Shown: one piece after another, positions 37,628 to 44,485 of the stretch | Layout of the letters: each line of letters begins with the position of its first letter | Position numbering within the stretch: the stretch's first letter is position 1 | Assembly: GCF_000421185.1 (NCBI RefSeq) | Contig: NZ_ATWJ01000012.1 | Location: 62,001-126,000 of the forward strand | DNA length: 64,000 nucleotides | Source of the DNA: Ornithinimicrobium pekingense DSM 21552 | GTDB lineage: Bacteria > Actinomycetota > Actinomycetes > Actinomycetales > Dermatophilaceae | Direction: 5' to 3' | The notes under the pieces: generated by a model | Database searches by the model: none | What the model saw: the letters and a program-made list of their open reading frames with translations, nothing else | What the model was told of the DNA's origin: nothing | Program-made: the position numbers and the translations under genes

Positions 37628-38791
37628 GTGCGACACCTGACCCGTTCCCTCCTGCTGGCCGCCGCCGGCACCACCCTGGCCGCCGGCACCCTCGCCCCGG
37701 CCGCGACCGCGGCCCCGCCGGACCACGCCCGCGGCCACCAGGACACGCTGCGCCGCCAGGCGCCCAAGGACCTGCAGATCGGCAGCGCCGTCTGGGGCCA
37801 GCGTGACCTGCTGGGCTACGACCGGTTGGACCCGACCGAGCACCAGCGGGTGCTCGCCCGCGAGTTCGGCTCGATCACGCCCGAGAACGACATGAAGTGG
37901 GCCGAGATCCACCCCGAGCCGGGGGTCTACCACTTCAGCGGCGCGGACGCGATCGTGGAGTTCGCCCGCGCCAACAACCAGGAGGTGCGCGGCCACACCC
38001 TGCTGTGGCACAGCCAGAACCCCCAGTGGGTGAGCGACGCGGCCGCGGACTGGACCTGCGAGGAGGCGCGCGACGTCCTCGAGGACCACGTCCGCACGGT
38101 CGTCGGACGCTACGCCGGCGAGATCTACGAGTGGGACGTCGCCAACGAGATCTTCCAGGACGACTGGGACGAGGGCGGCGTGCGGCTGCGCACCGAGGCC
38201 AACCCCTTCCTGGCCGCCTGCTCCGAGGACCCGGTCGCCCTGATCGGCGACACCTTCCGCTGGGCGCACGAGGCGGACCCGCAGGCGCGCCTGTTCCTCA
38301 ACGACTACAACGCCGAGGGGGTCAACACCAAGACCGACGCCTACTACGCGCTGGCCCAGGAGCTGCTGGCCGACGGCGTGCCGCTGCACGGCATGGGCAG
38401 CCAGGGCCACCTGAGCCTGATGTACGGCTTCGACGACTCGATGCAGGCCAACTTCGAGCGCTTCGCCGCCCTCGGCCTGGACGTGGCCGTCACCGAGGCG
38501 GACGTGCGCGTCCCGATCCCGGAGGGCCAGGACGGTCCGACGCCGGAGCAGGTCACCCTGCACGCCGAGCGGCACGACGCCATGCTCGAGGCCTGCCTGG
38601 CCGTGCCGTCGTGCACGTCGTTCACGGTCTGGGGCTTCCCGGACGCCAGCTCGTGGGTGCCCGACGTCTTCCCCGGGGAGGAGTGGGCGACGATCTTCAC
38701 CGACGATCTCGACCCCAAGCCCGCCTACCACGCGATGCTCGAGTCCCTGCGCGAGGCGACGCCCGGCGTCTCCCCGCGTTCGGGCCGCTGA
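37628..38791 (+). CDS. Secreted GH10 endo-1,4-beta-xylanase
   Basis: Enzyme of 387 residues. The chosen GTG is preceded by AAGGAG six bases upstream; an ATG at 37613 overlaps that site and is less likely. The signal peptide VRHLTRSLLLAAAGTTLAAGTLAPAATA is followed by a GH10 catalytic domain: SAVWGQRDL, SITPENDMKWAEIHPEPGVYHF, GHTLLWHSQNPQWV, WDVANEIF (acid/base Glu174) and VAVTEADVRV (nucleophile Glu290). No carbohydrate-binding module is visible, so this is a single-domain xylanase of the short GH10 type. It should start xylan breakdown outside the cell. The gap to the upstream xylanase is 103 bases with no obvious promoter, and a perfect terminator follows. Confidence 0.94.
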   Translation: MRHLTRSLLLAAAGTTLAAGTLAPAATAAPPDHARGHQDTLRRQAPKDLQIGSAVWGQRDLLGYDRLDPTEHQRVLAREFGSITPENDMKWAEIHPEPGVYHFSGADAIVEFARANNQEVRGHTLLWHSQNPQWVSDAAADWTCEEARDVLEDHVRTVVGRYAGEIYEWDVANEIFQDDWDEGGVRLRTEANPFLAACSEDPVALIGDTFRWAHEADPQARLFLNDYNAEGVNTKTDAYYALAQELLADGVPLHGMGSQGHLSLMYGFDDSMQANFERFAALGLDVAVTEADVRVPIPEGQDGPTPEQVTLHAERHDAMLEACLAVPSCTSFTVWGFPDASSWVPDVFPGEEWATIFTDDLDPKPAYHAMLESLREATPGVSPRSGR

Positions 38792-38803
38792 GGCTCGGAC
38801 GAC

Positions 38804-38840
38804 TCGCGGCGGGACCTGCCCTGAGCAGGTCCCGCCGCGA
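38804..38840 (+). terminator. Terminator after the secreted xylanase gene
   Basis: Perfect 16-bp stem (38804-38819 with 38825-38840) and a five-base loop, 12 bases after the stop. Confidence 0.85.
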
Positions 38841-38847
38841 CCCCGTC

Positions 38848-38853
38848 GATAAT
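38848..38853 (+). promoter_or_regulatory. -10 box of the LacI-type gene, leaderless architecture
   Basis: GATAAT is six bases before ATG 38860 and no ribosome-binding site lies between. The -10 begins eight bases after the terminator. Confidence 0.6.
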
Positions 38854-38859
38854 GGCGCC

Positions 38860-39876
38860 ATGGTGAGCGGCGGTCGCGTGCGGATGGAGGACGTCGCACG
38901 GCAGGCCGGGGTCTCCGTCGCGACCGTCTCCAAGGTCGTCAACGGCAGGTACGGCGTGTCCGCCGCCACCACCGCGCGCGTGCACCAGGTCATCGCCGAC
39001 CTCGGCTACGAGACGAGCCTGCTGGCCCGCAGCCTGCGCAGCTCGCGCACCGGGATCCTCGGGGTGCTGGTCGCCGAGTTCGAGCCGTTCAGCACCGAGC
39101 TGCTCAAGGGCGTCTCCAGCGCGATGGCGGACACCGACTACGAGCTGCTCGCCTTCGCCGGCGCCACCCACGGCGAGACCGTCGGGTGGGAGCGTCGCTC
39201 GCTGCGCCGGCTCGGGGGCACGCTGCTCGACGGGGCGATCATCGTCACCCCGACCGTGGTCGAGCCCGGTGCGGCGATGCCGGTGGTGGCGATCGACCCG
39301 CACACCGGCAGCCACGACGTGCCGACCGTCGACTCCGACAACGTCGGCGGCGCCCGGTCCGCCGTCGAGCACCTGATCGCGCTGGGGCACACCAGGATCG
39401 GCATGATCCGCGGCCGTGAGGACCTCGAGTCGGCCAAGCTGCGCGAGCAGGGCTTCCGCTCGGCGATGGCGACCGCCGGCCTCGAGGTCGACGAGACCCT
39501 GCTGGCCACCGGCTCCTACCGGGCCGAGTCGGCCGTCGGCCCCGCCCACCTCATCCTCGACCGGCGCGACCGACCCACCGCGGTCTTCGCCGCCAACGAC
39601 CTCATGGCGATCCGGACCATGGAGGTCGCCCGCGAGCTCGGGCTGGCCGTGCCCGGGGACCTCTCGGTGGTCGGCTTCGACAACGTCCCGGAGTCGGCGG
39701 TCGCCGAGCCGGCCCTGACGACCGTGGCCCAGCCGCTGCGCGAGATCGGGCGCACGGCGCTGGGCATGCTGCTGCGGCTGCTGGCCGGCGAGGAGCTGGA
39801 GCAGACGCACATCCGCATGGACACCCGGCTCGTGGAGCGGGCCTCCACCGCCCCACCGCACCCCTCGAAGGACTGA
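38860..39876 (+). CDS. LacI-family repressor of the arabinofuranosidase / xylan genes
   Basis: A 338-residue regulator with the helix-turn-helix MEDVARQAGVSVATVSKVVNG (9-29), the hinge RSLRSSRTGILGVLV and a sensor domain (DGAIIVTPTVVEPGAAMPVVAID, VDSDNVGGARSAVEHLIALGHTRIGMIRGRED, AVFAANDLMAIRTM, VVGFDNVPES). It is cotranscribed with the GH51 gene, five bases downstream. Actinobacterial xylobiose clusters often have a LacI regulator (BxlR), so it may also act on the oligosaccharide importer with its 20-bp palindrome. That link is inference. It lacks a leader, so its expression may be constitutive and low. Confidence 0.9.
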   Translation: MVSGGRVRMEDVARQAGVSVATVSKVVNGRYGVSAATTARVHQVIADLGYETSLLARSLRSSRTGILGVLVAEFEPFSTELLKGVSSAMADTDYELLAFAGATHGETVGWERRSLRRLGGTLLDGAIIVTPTVVEPGAAMPVVAIDPHTGSHDVPTVDSDNVGGARSAVEHLIALGHTRIGMIRGREDLESAKLREQGFRSAMATAGLEVDETLLATGSYRAESAVGPAHLILDRRDRPTAVFAANDLMAIRTMEVARELGLAVPGDLSVVGFDNVPESAVAEPALTTVAQPLREIGRTALGMLLRLLAGEELEQTHIRMDTRLVERASTAPPHPSKD

Positions 39877-39881
39877 GACCT

Positions 39882-41399
39882 ATGCAGCAGGCACGGGCGG
39901 CGGTCGACCCCGCCTTCGTCGTGGCCCCGGTCGGCCGCCGGCTGTTCGGCTCCTTCGTCGAGCACATGGGCCGGTGCGTCTACACCGGCATCTACGAGCC
40001 CGGCCACCCGAGCGCCGACGACGACGGCTTCCGCGGTGACGTGCTCGACCTCGTCCGCGAGCTGGGCGTGACGACCGTGCGCTACCCGGGAGGCAACTTC
40101 GTCTCCGGCTACCGGTGGGAGGACGGCGTCGGCCCCGCCGAGCGGCGACCGACCCGGCTGGACCCGGCCTGGCGCACGGTGGAGACCAACGCCTTCGGGC
40201 TCGACGAGTTCGTGCGCTGGGCCGCGCGGGCGGGGGTCGAGCCGATGATGGCGGTCAACCTGGGCACCCGCGGCGTCCAGGAGGCGCTCGACCTCCTCGA
40301 GTACGCCAACCACCCCGGCGGCACCACCCTGTCCGACCTGCGCGTGGCGCACGGGTCGCCGCAGCCGCACGGCATACGCCTGTGGTGCCTGGGCAACGAG
40401 ATGGACGGGCCGTGGCAGCTCGGCCACAAGACCGCCCAGGAGTACGGTCGGCTCGCCGCGGAGACCGCCCGCGCGATGCGCCAGCTCGACCCCGACCTCG
40501 AGCTCGTCGCGTGCGGGTCCTCGAGCCGTGACATGCCCACCTTCGGGGCGTGGGAGGCCACCGTCCTGGAGCACGCCCACGACGTGGTCGACTACGTCTC
40601 GGCGCACGCCTACTACCAGCTGCACGGCGACGACCGGGCCAGCTTCCTGGCGTCCTCCGTCGACATGGACCGGTTCATCGACCAGGTCGTCGCCACGGTC
40701 GACCACGTCGGCGCGCGGCTCGGCTCGGACCGGCGGATCGACATCTCCTTCGACGAGTGGAACGTCTGGTACCTGCAGGAGTGGCAGGCGCAGGAGGTGG
40801 CGCCGACCAGCGAATGGCAGGTCGCCCCGCGACGCAGCGAGGACGCCTACACCGTCCTCGACGCCGTGGTCGTCGGCTCGCTGCTCATCACGCTGCTGCG
40901 CCACGCCGACCGGGTCACCGCCGCCTCGCAGGCCCAGCTCGTCAACACCCTCTCGCTGATCCGCACCGAGCCCGGCGGGCCCGCCTGGCGGCAGGCGACG
41001 TTCCACCCCTTCGCCCTCACCGCGCGGCACGCCACCGGCACAGTGCTCGACCTGCGCCTCACCGCCCCGGCCCTGACGACGCAGAGGTATGGCGAGGTGC
41101 CGGTCCTCGACGCCGTCGCCACGCACGACGTCGACGAGCGGCGCCTGACCGTGCTCGTCGTCAACCGGCACCCCTCCGAGCCGGTGGCCCTGACCACGGG
41201 GCTGCGCGGCTTCGGCGGCGGGACGCTCCTCGAGGCTGTCGTGCTGACCGACGACGACCTGACCGCCACCAACACCCAGGACGACCCCCACCGGGTCGAG
41301 CCGCGGGAGCACCCCCACGCGGCGGTCGTCGACGGCGAGCTGGTGGCCCAGCTGCCGCCGGCGTCGTGGAGCATGTTCGTGCTGCAGGTGGACGGCTGA
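39882..41399 (+). CDS. abfA: GH51 alpha-L-arabinofuranosidase
   Basis: Enzyme of 505 residues that releases arabinose side chains from arabinoxylan or arabinan fragments. Motifs: RLFGSFVEHMGRCVYTGIYEP, VRYPGGNFVSGYRWEDGVGP, LWCLGNEMDGPWQLGH (acid/base Glu173) and ISFDEWNVWY (nucleophile Glu292), which define clan GH-A family 51. No signal peptide, so it acts in the cytoplasm on imported oligosaccharides. It lies five bases after the LacI gene. Its product arabinose would be used by araBAD at 15990-20004. Confidence 0.95.
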   Translation: MQQARAAVDPAFVVAPVGRRLFGSFVEHMGRCVYTGIYEPGHPSADDDGFRGDVLDLVRELGVTTVRYPGGNFVSGYRWEDGVGPAERRPTRLDPAWRTVETNAFGLDEFVRWAARAGVEPMMAVNLGTRGVQEALDLLEYANHPGGTTLSDLRVAHGSPQPHGIRLWCLGNEMDGPWQLGHKTAQEYGRLAAETARAMRQLDPDLELVACGSSSRDMPTFGAWEATVLEHAHDVVDYVSAHAYYQLHGDDRASFLASSVDMDRFIDQVVATVDHVGARLGSDRRIDISFDEWNVWYLQEWQAQEVAPTSEWQVAPRRSEDAYTVLDAVVVGSLLITLLRHADRVTAASQAQLVNTLSLIRTEPGGPAWRQATFHPFALTARHATGTVLDLRLTAPALTTQRYGEVPVLDAVATHDVDERRLTVLVVNRHPSEPVALTTGLRGFGGGTLLEAVVLTDDDLTATNTQDDPHRVEPREHPHAAVVDGELVAQLPPASWSMFVLQVDG

Positions 41400-41446
41400 G
41401 CGTCGGCCACCGGTGAGTCCGGGGCGGACGGAGGGTCACAGCTCCC

Positions 41447-42004
41447 ATGGGACAGCTCATCTACTCGATGGTCACCTCGCTCGACGGCTACGTGACGGCG
41501 GCGGAGGGCGACATCGGCCTGGGGGCCCAGGACGAGGAGGTGCACACCTTCGTCGGTGACCTCTTCCGGCCGGTGCGCACCTTCCTCTACGGCCGGCGGA
41601 TGTACGAGACGATGGTCTACTGGGAGACCGCCCACACCGAGCCCGACGCCCCCGCCTTCGTCGTGGACTACGCCCGCGACTGGCAGGCGGCGGACAAGAT
41701 CGTCTGGTCGACGACGCTGCAGGAGCCCTCCAGCGCCCGCACCAGGATCGAGCGGTCCTTCGACCCCGAGGCGGTGCGACGGCTCAAGGCCCGGTGCGAC
41801 CACGACCTGACCGTCGACGGCCCGACCCTGGCGGCCCAGGCGATCTCGGCGGGCCTGGTCGACGAGTACCACCTCTTCGTCACCACCAGCGTGGTGGGCG
41901 GCGGCACGCGCTTCTTCCCCGACGGCGTCCGCCTCGACCTCGAGCTGGTCGACCACCGCACCTTCCCCACCGGCCTGGTCTGGACGCGCTACCGGGCGCG
42001 GTGA
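41447..42004 (+). CDS. RibD C-terminal / dihydrofolate-reductase-like family protein
   Basis: A 185-residue protein with LIYSMVTSLDGYVTAAEGDIG at the start, VRTFLYGRRMYETMVYWE, and the C-terminal TVDGPTLAAQAISAGLVDEYHLFVTTSVVGGGTRFFP, the typical pattern of the RibD-C/DHFR-like family. Members of the small stand-alone group are common in actinobacteria and mostly of unknown substrate; flavin or pteridine reduction with NADPH is the usual assumption. The start ATG 41447 is preceded by GGAGGGTCACAGCTCCC, a moderate ribosome-binding site. It is convergent with the small gene at 42026-42190. Confidence 0.85.
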   Translation: MGQLIYSMVTSLDGYVTAAEGDIGLGAQDEEVHTFVGDLFRPVRTFLYGRRMYETMVYWETAHTEPDAPAFVVDYARDWQAADKIVWSTTLQEPSSARTRIERSFDPEAVRRLKARCDHDLTVDGPTLAAQAISAGLVDEYHLFVTTSVVGGGTRFFPDGVRLDLELVDHRTFPTGLVWTRYRAR

Positions 42005-42025
42005 GGCACCGCGGAGCAGCCCGTC

Positions 42026-42190
42026 CTAGAACCTGCGGCTTCCCCGGAGCAGCCGGCTGAGCATCCCGCCGACCCCGGCGCCACGTGCGGTGCCGGTGGT
42101 GCCGACCCCGCGGCCGACGGTCGCCCCGCCGGTGGCGCCGCGCCGGGACGTTCCTGCTGCACGGTTGAGCAGTCCTGACAACAGACCCAT
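42026..42190 (-). CDS. Small basic, glycine-rich protein (54 residues), unknown
   Basis: A short frame with unusually good expression signals. ATG 42190-42188 has GAAGGAGAAGC upstream and a TAGCGT -10 box at 42232-42227; the stop is TAG 42028-42026. The product starts MGLLSGLLNRAAG and ends MLSRLLRGSRRF, with a Gly/Thr/Arg/Ala-rich middle (residues 15-42). It has 10 or so arginines, no acidic residues, and hydrophobic ends that could form amphipathic helices. It could be a small membrane-associated or nucleic-acid-binding protein. It lies between the RibD-C and MerR genes in a 273-base gap that would otherwise be empty. No homologue is claimed. Confidence 0.55.
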   Translation of the reverse strand: MGLLSGLLNRAAGTSRRGATGGATVGRGVGTTGTARGAGVGGMLSRLLRGSRRF

Positions 42191-42226
42191 AATGCTTCTC
42201 CTTCGATCGGGTTCGGATGGACCCTC

Positions 42227-42232
42227 GACGCT
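42227..42232 (-). promoter_or_regulatory. Putative -10 box (TAGCGT) of the small gene
   Basis: TAGCGT on the minus strand, 36 bases before the ATG, matches the TAnnnT pattern seen elsewhere in the window. Confidence 0.4.
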
Positions 42233-42277
42233 AACCCTGCTCAGGGGCGAGCGCCGGGTGAGCCGCGTCGACGGTCG

Positions 42278-42721
42278 TCAGGCCTTCGGTGTCCCGGTCG
42301 CGCCCAGCTGCTCGTCCACGAGACGCAGGAACTGCTCGGCGCGGGTGATCTGGGTCCGAAGCTCCGCGATGCGCAGCTGGGTCTCGTGGTGCGACCGTCG
42401 AAGCACCGCCCGTGCGTGCGCGCGGCCCTCCTCCTCGGTCGCCTGGTCCGACAGGGCGTCCAGCGCCCCCAGCAGATCGCGGATCTCCTCGATGGAGTAG
42501 CCCAGCGGCTTCATCGGCGTGATCAGCCGCAGCCGGTCGAGTCTCGCCTGGTCGTAGAGACGAAAGCCCCCGTCGGTGCGCGCCGCGGGGCTGACGAGGC
42601 CCATCTCCTCGTAGTAGCGGATCGTGCGGTGCGACAGGCCGGTGAGCTCAGCCACCTCGCCGATGTGCCGCAGGGCCGGCGTCTCGTCCGCGCGCCCGGG
42701 CGGGTCCTCGGCTGTGACCAT
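42278..42721 (-). CDS. MerR-family transcriptional regulator
   Basis: Protein of 147 residues with the N-terminal winged helix LRHIGEVAELTGLSHRTIRYYEEMGLVSPAARTDGGFRLYDQARLDRLRLITPMKPLGYSIEEIRDLLG (about 17-85), followed by a coiled coil (HHETQLRIAELRTQITRAEQFLRLVDEQL). There is no cysteine in the usual metal-binding places, so a metal-responsive MerR is unlikely, and the effector is unknown. It is divergent from the SulP transporter gene, a possible target. Confidence 0.9.
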   Translation of the reverse strand: MVTAEDPPGRADETPALRHIGEVAELTGLSHRTIRYYEEMGLVSPAARTDGGFRLYDQARLDRLRLITPMKPLGYSIEEIRDLLGALDALSDQATEEEGRAHARAVLRRSHHETQLRIAELRTQITRAEQFLRLVDEQLGATGTPKA

Positions 42722-42756
42722 GGGTCAGCAGGCTACCGCCGAGCCGCGCGGCGGAT

Positions 42757-42786
42757 GTGACAGCAACTCTGACGTTCCGGTAGGGT
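42757..42786 (+). promoter_or_regulatory. Promoter upstream of the SulP transporter gene
   Basis: GTGACA (42757-42762), 18 bases, TAGGGT (42781-42786). The leader is about 115 bases to the ATG at 42907. Confidence 0.45.
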
Positions 42787-42906
42787 TGCCCGCTGGGCGT
42801 GGCGGCGGACGGCCGCCCCCCTCCGGCCCGGCGCGGCCCGCGGCGCAGGCCTCCCGACGACGTCACGTCATACCCCCGCACCCTGCCCTGCTGCGAAGGA
42901 GCCCCC

Positions 42907-44466
42907 ATGCCCGAGCCGACCACGACCCCGGCGCCGGTCGAGCCGCATACCCCGGTGGTGCCCGAGGCGGGCGAGCGGGAGACCTCCACCCTGGCGGCCC
43001 TGCGCAACCCGCGGCGGCTGCGGACCGAGGTGCTCGCCGGCCTGGTCGTCGCGCTCGCGCTGATCCCCGAGGCGATCTCCTTCTCGATCATCGCCGGTGT
43101 CGACCCGCGCCTGGGGCTCTTCTCCAGCTTCGTCATGGCGGTCACGATCGCGTTCGTCGGCGGGCGCCCGGCGATGATCTCGGCGGCCACCGGAGCCGTG
43201 GCCCTGGTCATCGCCCCGGTCGCCCGCGAGCACGGGATCGACTACTTCCTGGCGACGGTGATCCTCGCCGGGGTGCTGCAGGTCGTGCTGGCCGTGCTGG
43301 GGGTGGCCAAGCTGATGCGCTTCATCCCGCGGATGGTCATGGTCGGCTTCGTCAACGCCCTGGCGATCCTCATCTTCACCGCGCAGCTGCCCTACCTGCT
43401 CGGGGTGCCGTGGCTGGTCTACCCCATGGTGGCCCTCGGGCTGGCGATCATGGTCGGCCTGCCCCGTCTGACCACCGTCGTCCCCGCCCCGCTGGTCGCG
43501 ATCGTGGTGATCACCGCCCTGGTCTGGGCCGCCGGCTGGCAGCTGCCGGACGTCTCCGACCAGGGCGAGCTGCCCACGTCGCTGCCCGAGCTGCTCGTCC
43601 CCGACGTGCCGCTGACCGTGGAGACCCTGCAGATCATCGGCCCCTACGCCCTGGCGATGGCGCTGGTCGGCCTGCTGGAGTCGCTGATGACGGCCAAGCT
43701 CGTCGACGGCATCACCGACACCCACTCGGACAAGACCCGCGAGAGCTGGGGCCAGGGCGTGGCCAACATGGCCTCCGGCCTCTTCGGCGGCATGGGCGGC
43801 TGCGCGATGATCGGCCAGACGATGATCAACGTGAAGGTCTCCGGCGCACGCACCCGGATCTCGACGTTCCTCGCCGGCGTCTTCCTGCTGGCCCTCGTCC
43901 TGGGCGCGGGGCCGGCGGTCGGGATGATCCCCATGGCGGCGCTGGTCGCCGTGATGATCATGGTCTCGGTGGCGACCTTCGACTGGCACAGCATCCAGCC
44001 GGCCACGCTGCGGCGGATGCCGCACGGCGAGAACCTCGTCATGCTGCTCACCGTCGTCGTGACGGTGCTGACCCACAACCTGGCCTACGGGGTGATCGTC
44101 GGCGTCAACGCCGCGATCATCCTCTTCGCCCGGCGCGTGGCCCACTTCGCGTCGGTGGACCGGGTCGAGGAGGTCGACGTCGACGGGGACGGCGAGCCCG
44201 ACGTGCGCACCTACAAGGTGTCCGGCGAGCTCTTCTTCGCCACGAGCAACGACCTCGTCTACCAGTTCGACTACGCCGGCGACCCGTCCCGCGTCGTCAT
44301 CGACCTGACCGACAGCCACGTCTGGGACGCCTCGACGGTCGCCGCGCTGGACGCGGTGCAGACCAAGTACGCCCGCCTGGGCAAGGAGGTCGAGATCCGC
44401 GGCCTCAACTGGTCCTCGGCGGCACGCCACGAGCTGCTGACGGGTCGCCTCGGCGACGGCCACTGA
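42907..44466 (+). CDS. SulP-family anion transporter with STAS domain
   Basis: Polytopic membrane protein of 519 residues. After a proline-rich N-terminus come about 10-12 hydrophobic segments with VVALALIPEAISFSIIAGVDPRLGLFSSFVMAV, the SulP signature around residues 50-80, and FGGMGGCAMIGQTMINVKVSGARTRIS, another conserved loop. The C-terminal part (about 425-515) is a STAS domain with VVIDLTDSHVWDASTVAALDAV, where phospho-regulation takes place in related proteins. Substrate is probably sulfate, bicarbonate or a dicarboxylate. The start has GAAGGAGCCCCC. It runs convergently into the GH3 gene with a 19-base gap. Confidence 0.92.
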   Translation: MPEPTTTPAPVEPHTPVVPEAGERETSTLAALRNPRRLRTEVLAGLVVALALIPEAISFSIIAGVDPRLGLFSSFVMAVTIAFVGGRPAMISAATGAVALVIAPVAREHGIDYFLATVILAGVLQVVLAVLGVAKLMRFIPRMVMVGFVNALAILIFTAQLPYLLGVPWLVYPMVALGLAIMVGLPRLTTVVPAPLVAIVVITALVWAAGWQLPDVSDQGELPTSLPELLVPDVPLTVETLQIIGPYALAMALVGLLESLMTAKLVDGITDTHSDKTRESWGQGVANMASGLFGGMGGCAMIGQTMINVKVSGARTRISTFLAGVFLLALVLGAGPAVGMIPMAALVAVMIMVSVATFDWHSIQPATLRRMPHGENLVMLLTVVVTVLTHNLAYGVIVGVNAAIILFARRVAHFASVDRVEEVDVDGDGEPDVRTYKVSGELFFATSNDLVYQFDYAGDPSRVVIDLTDSHVWDASTVAALDAVQTKYARLGKEVEIRGLNWSSAARHELLTGRLGDGH

Positions 44467-44485
44467 GGCCCGCGCACGTCCGGCT

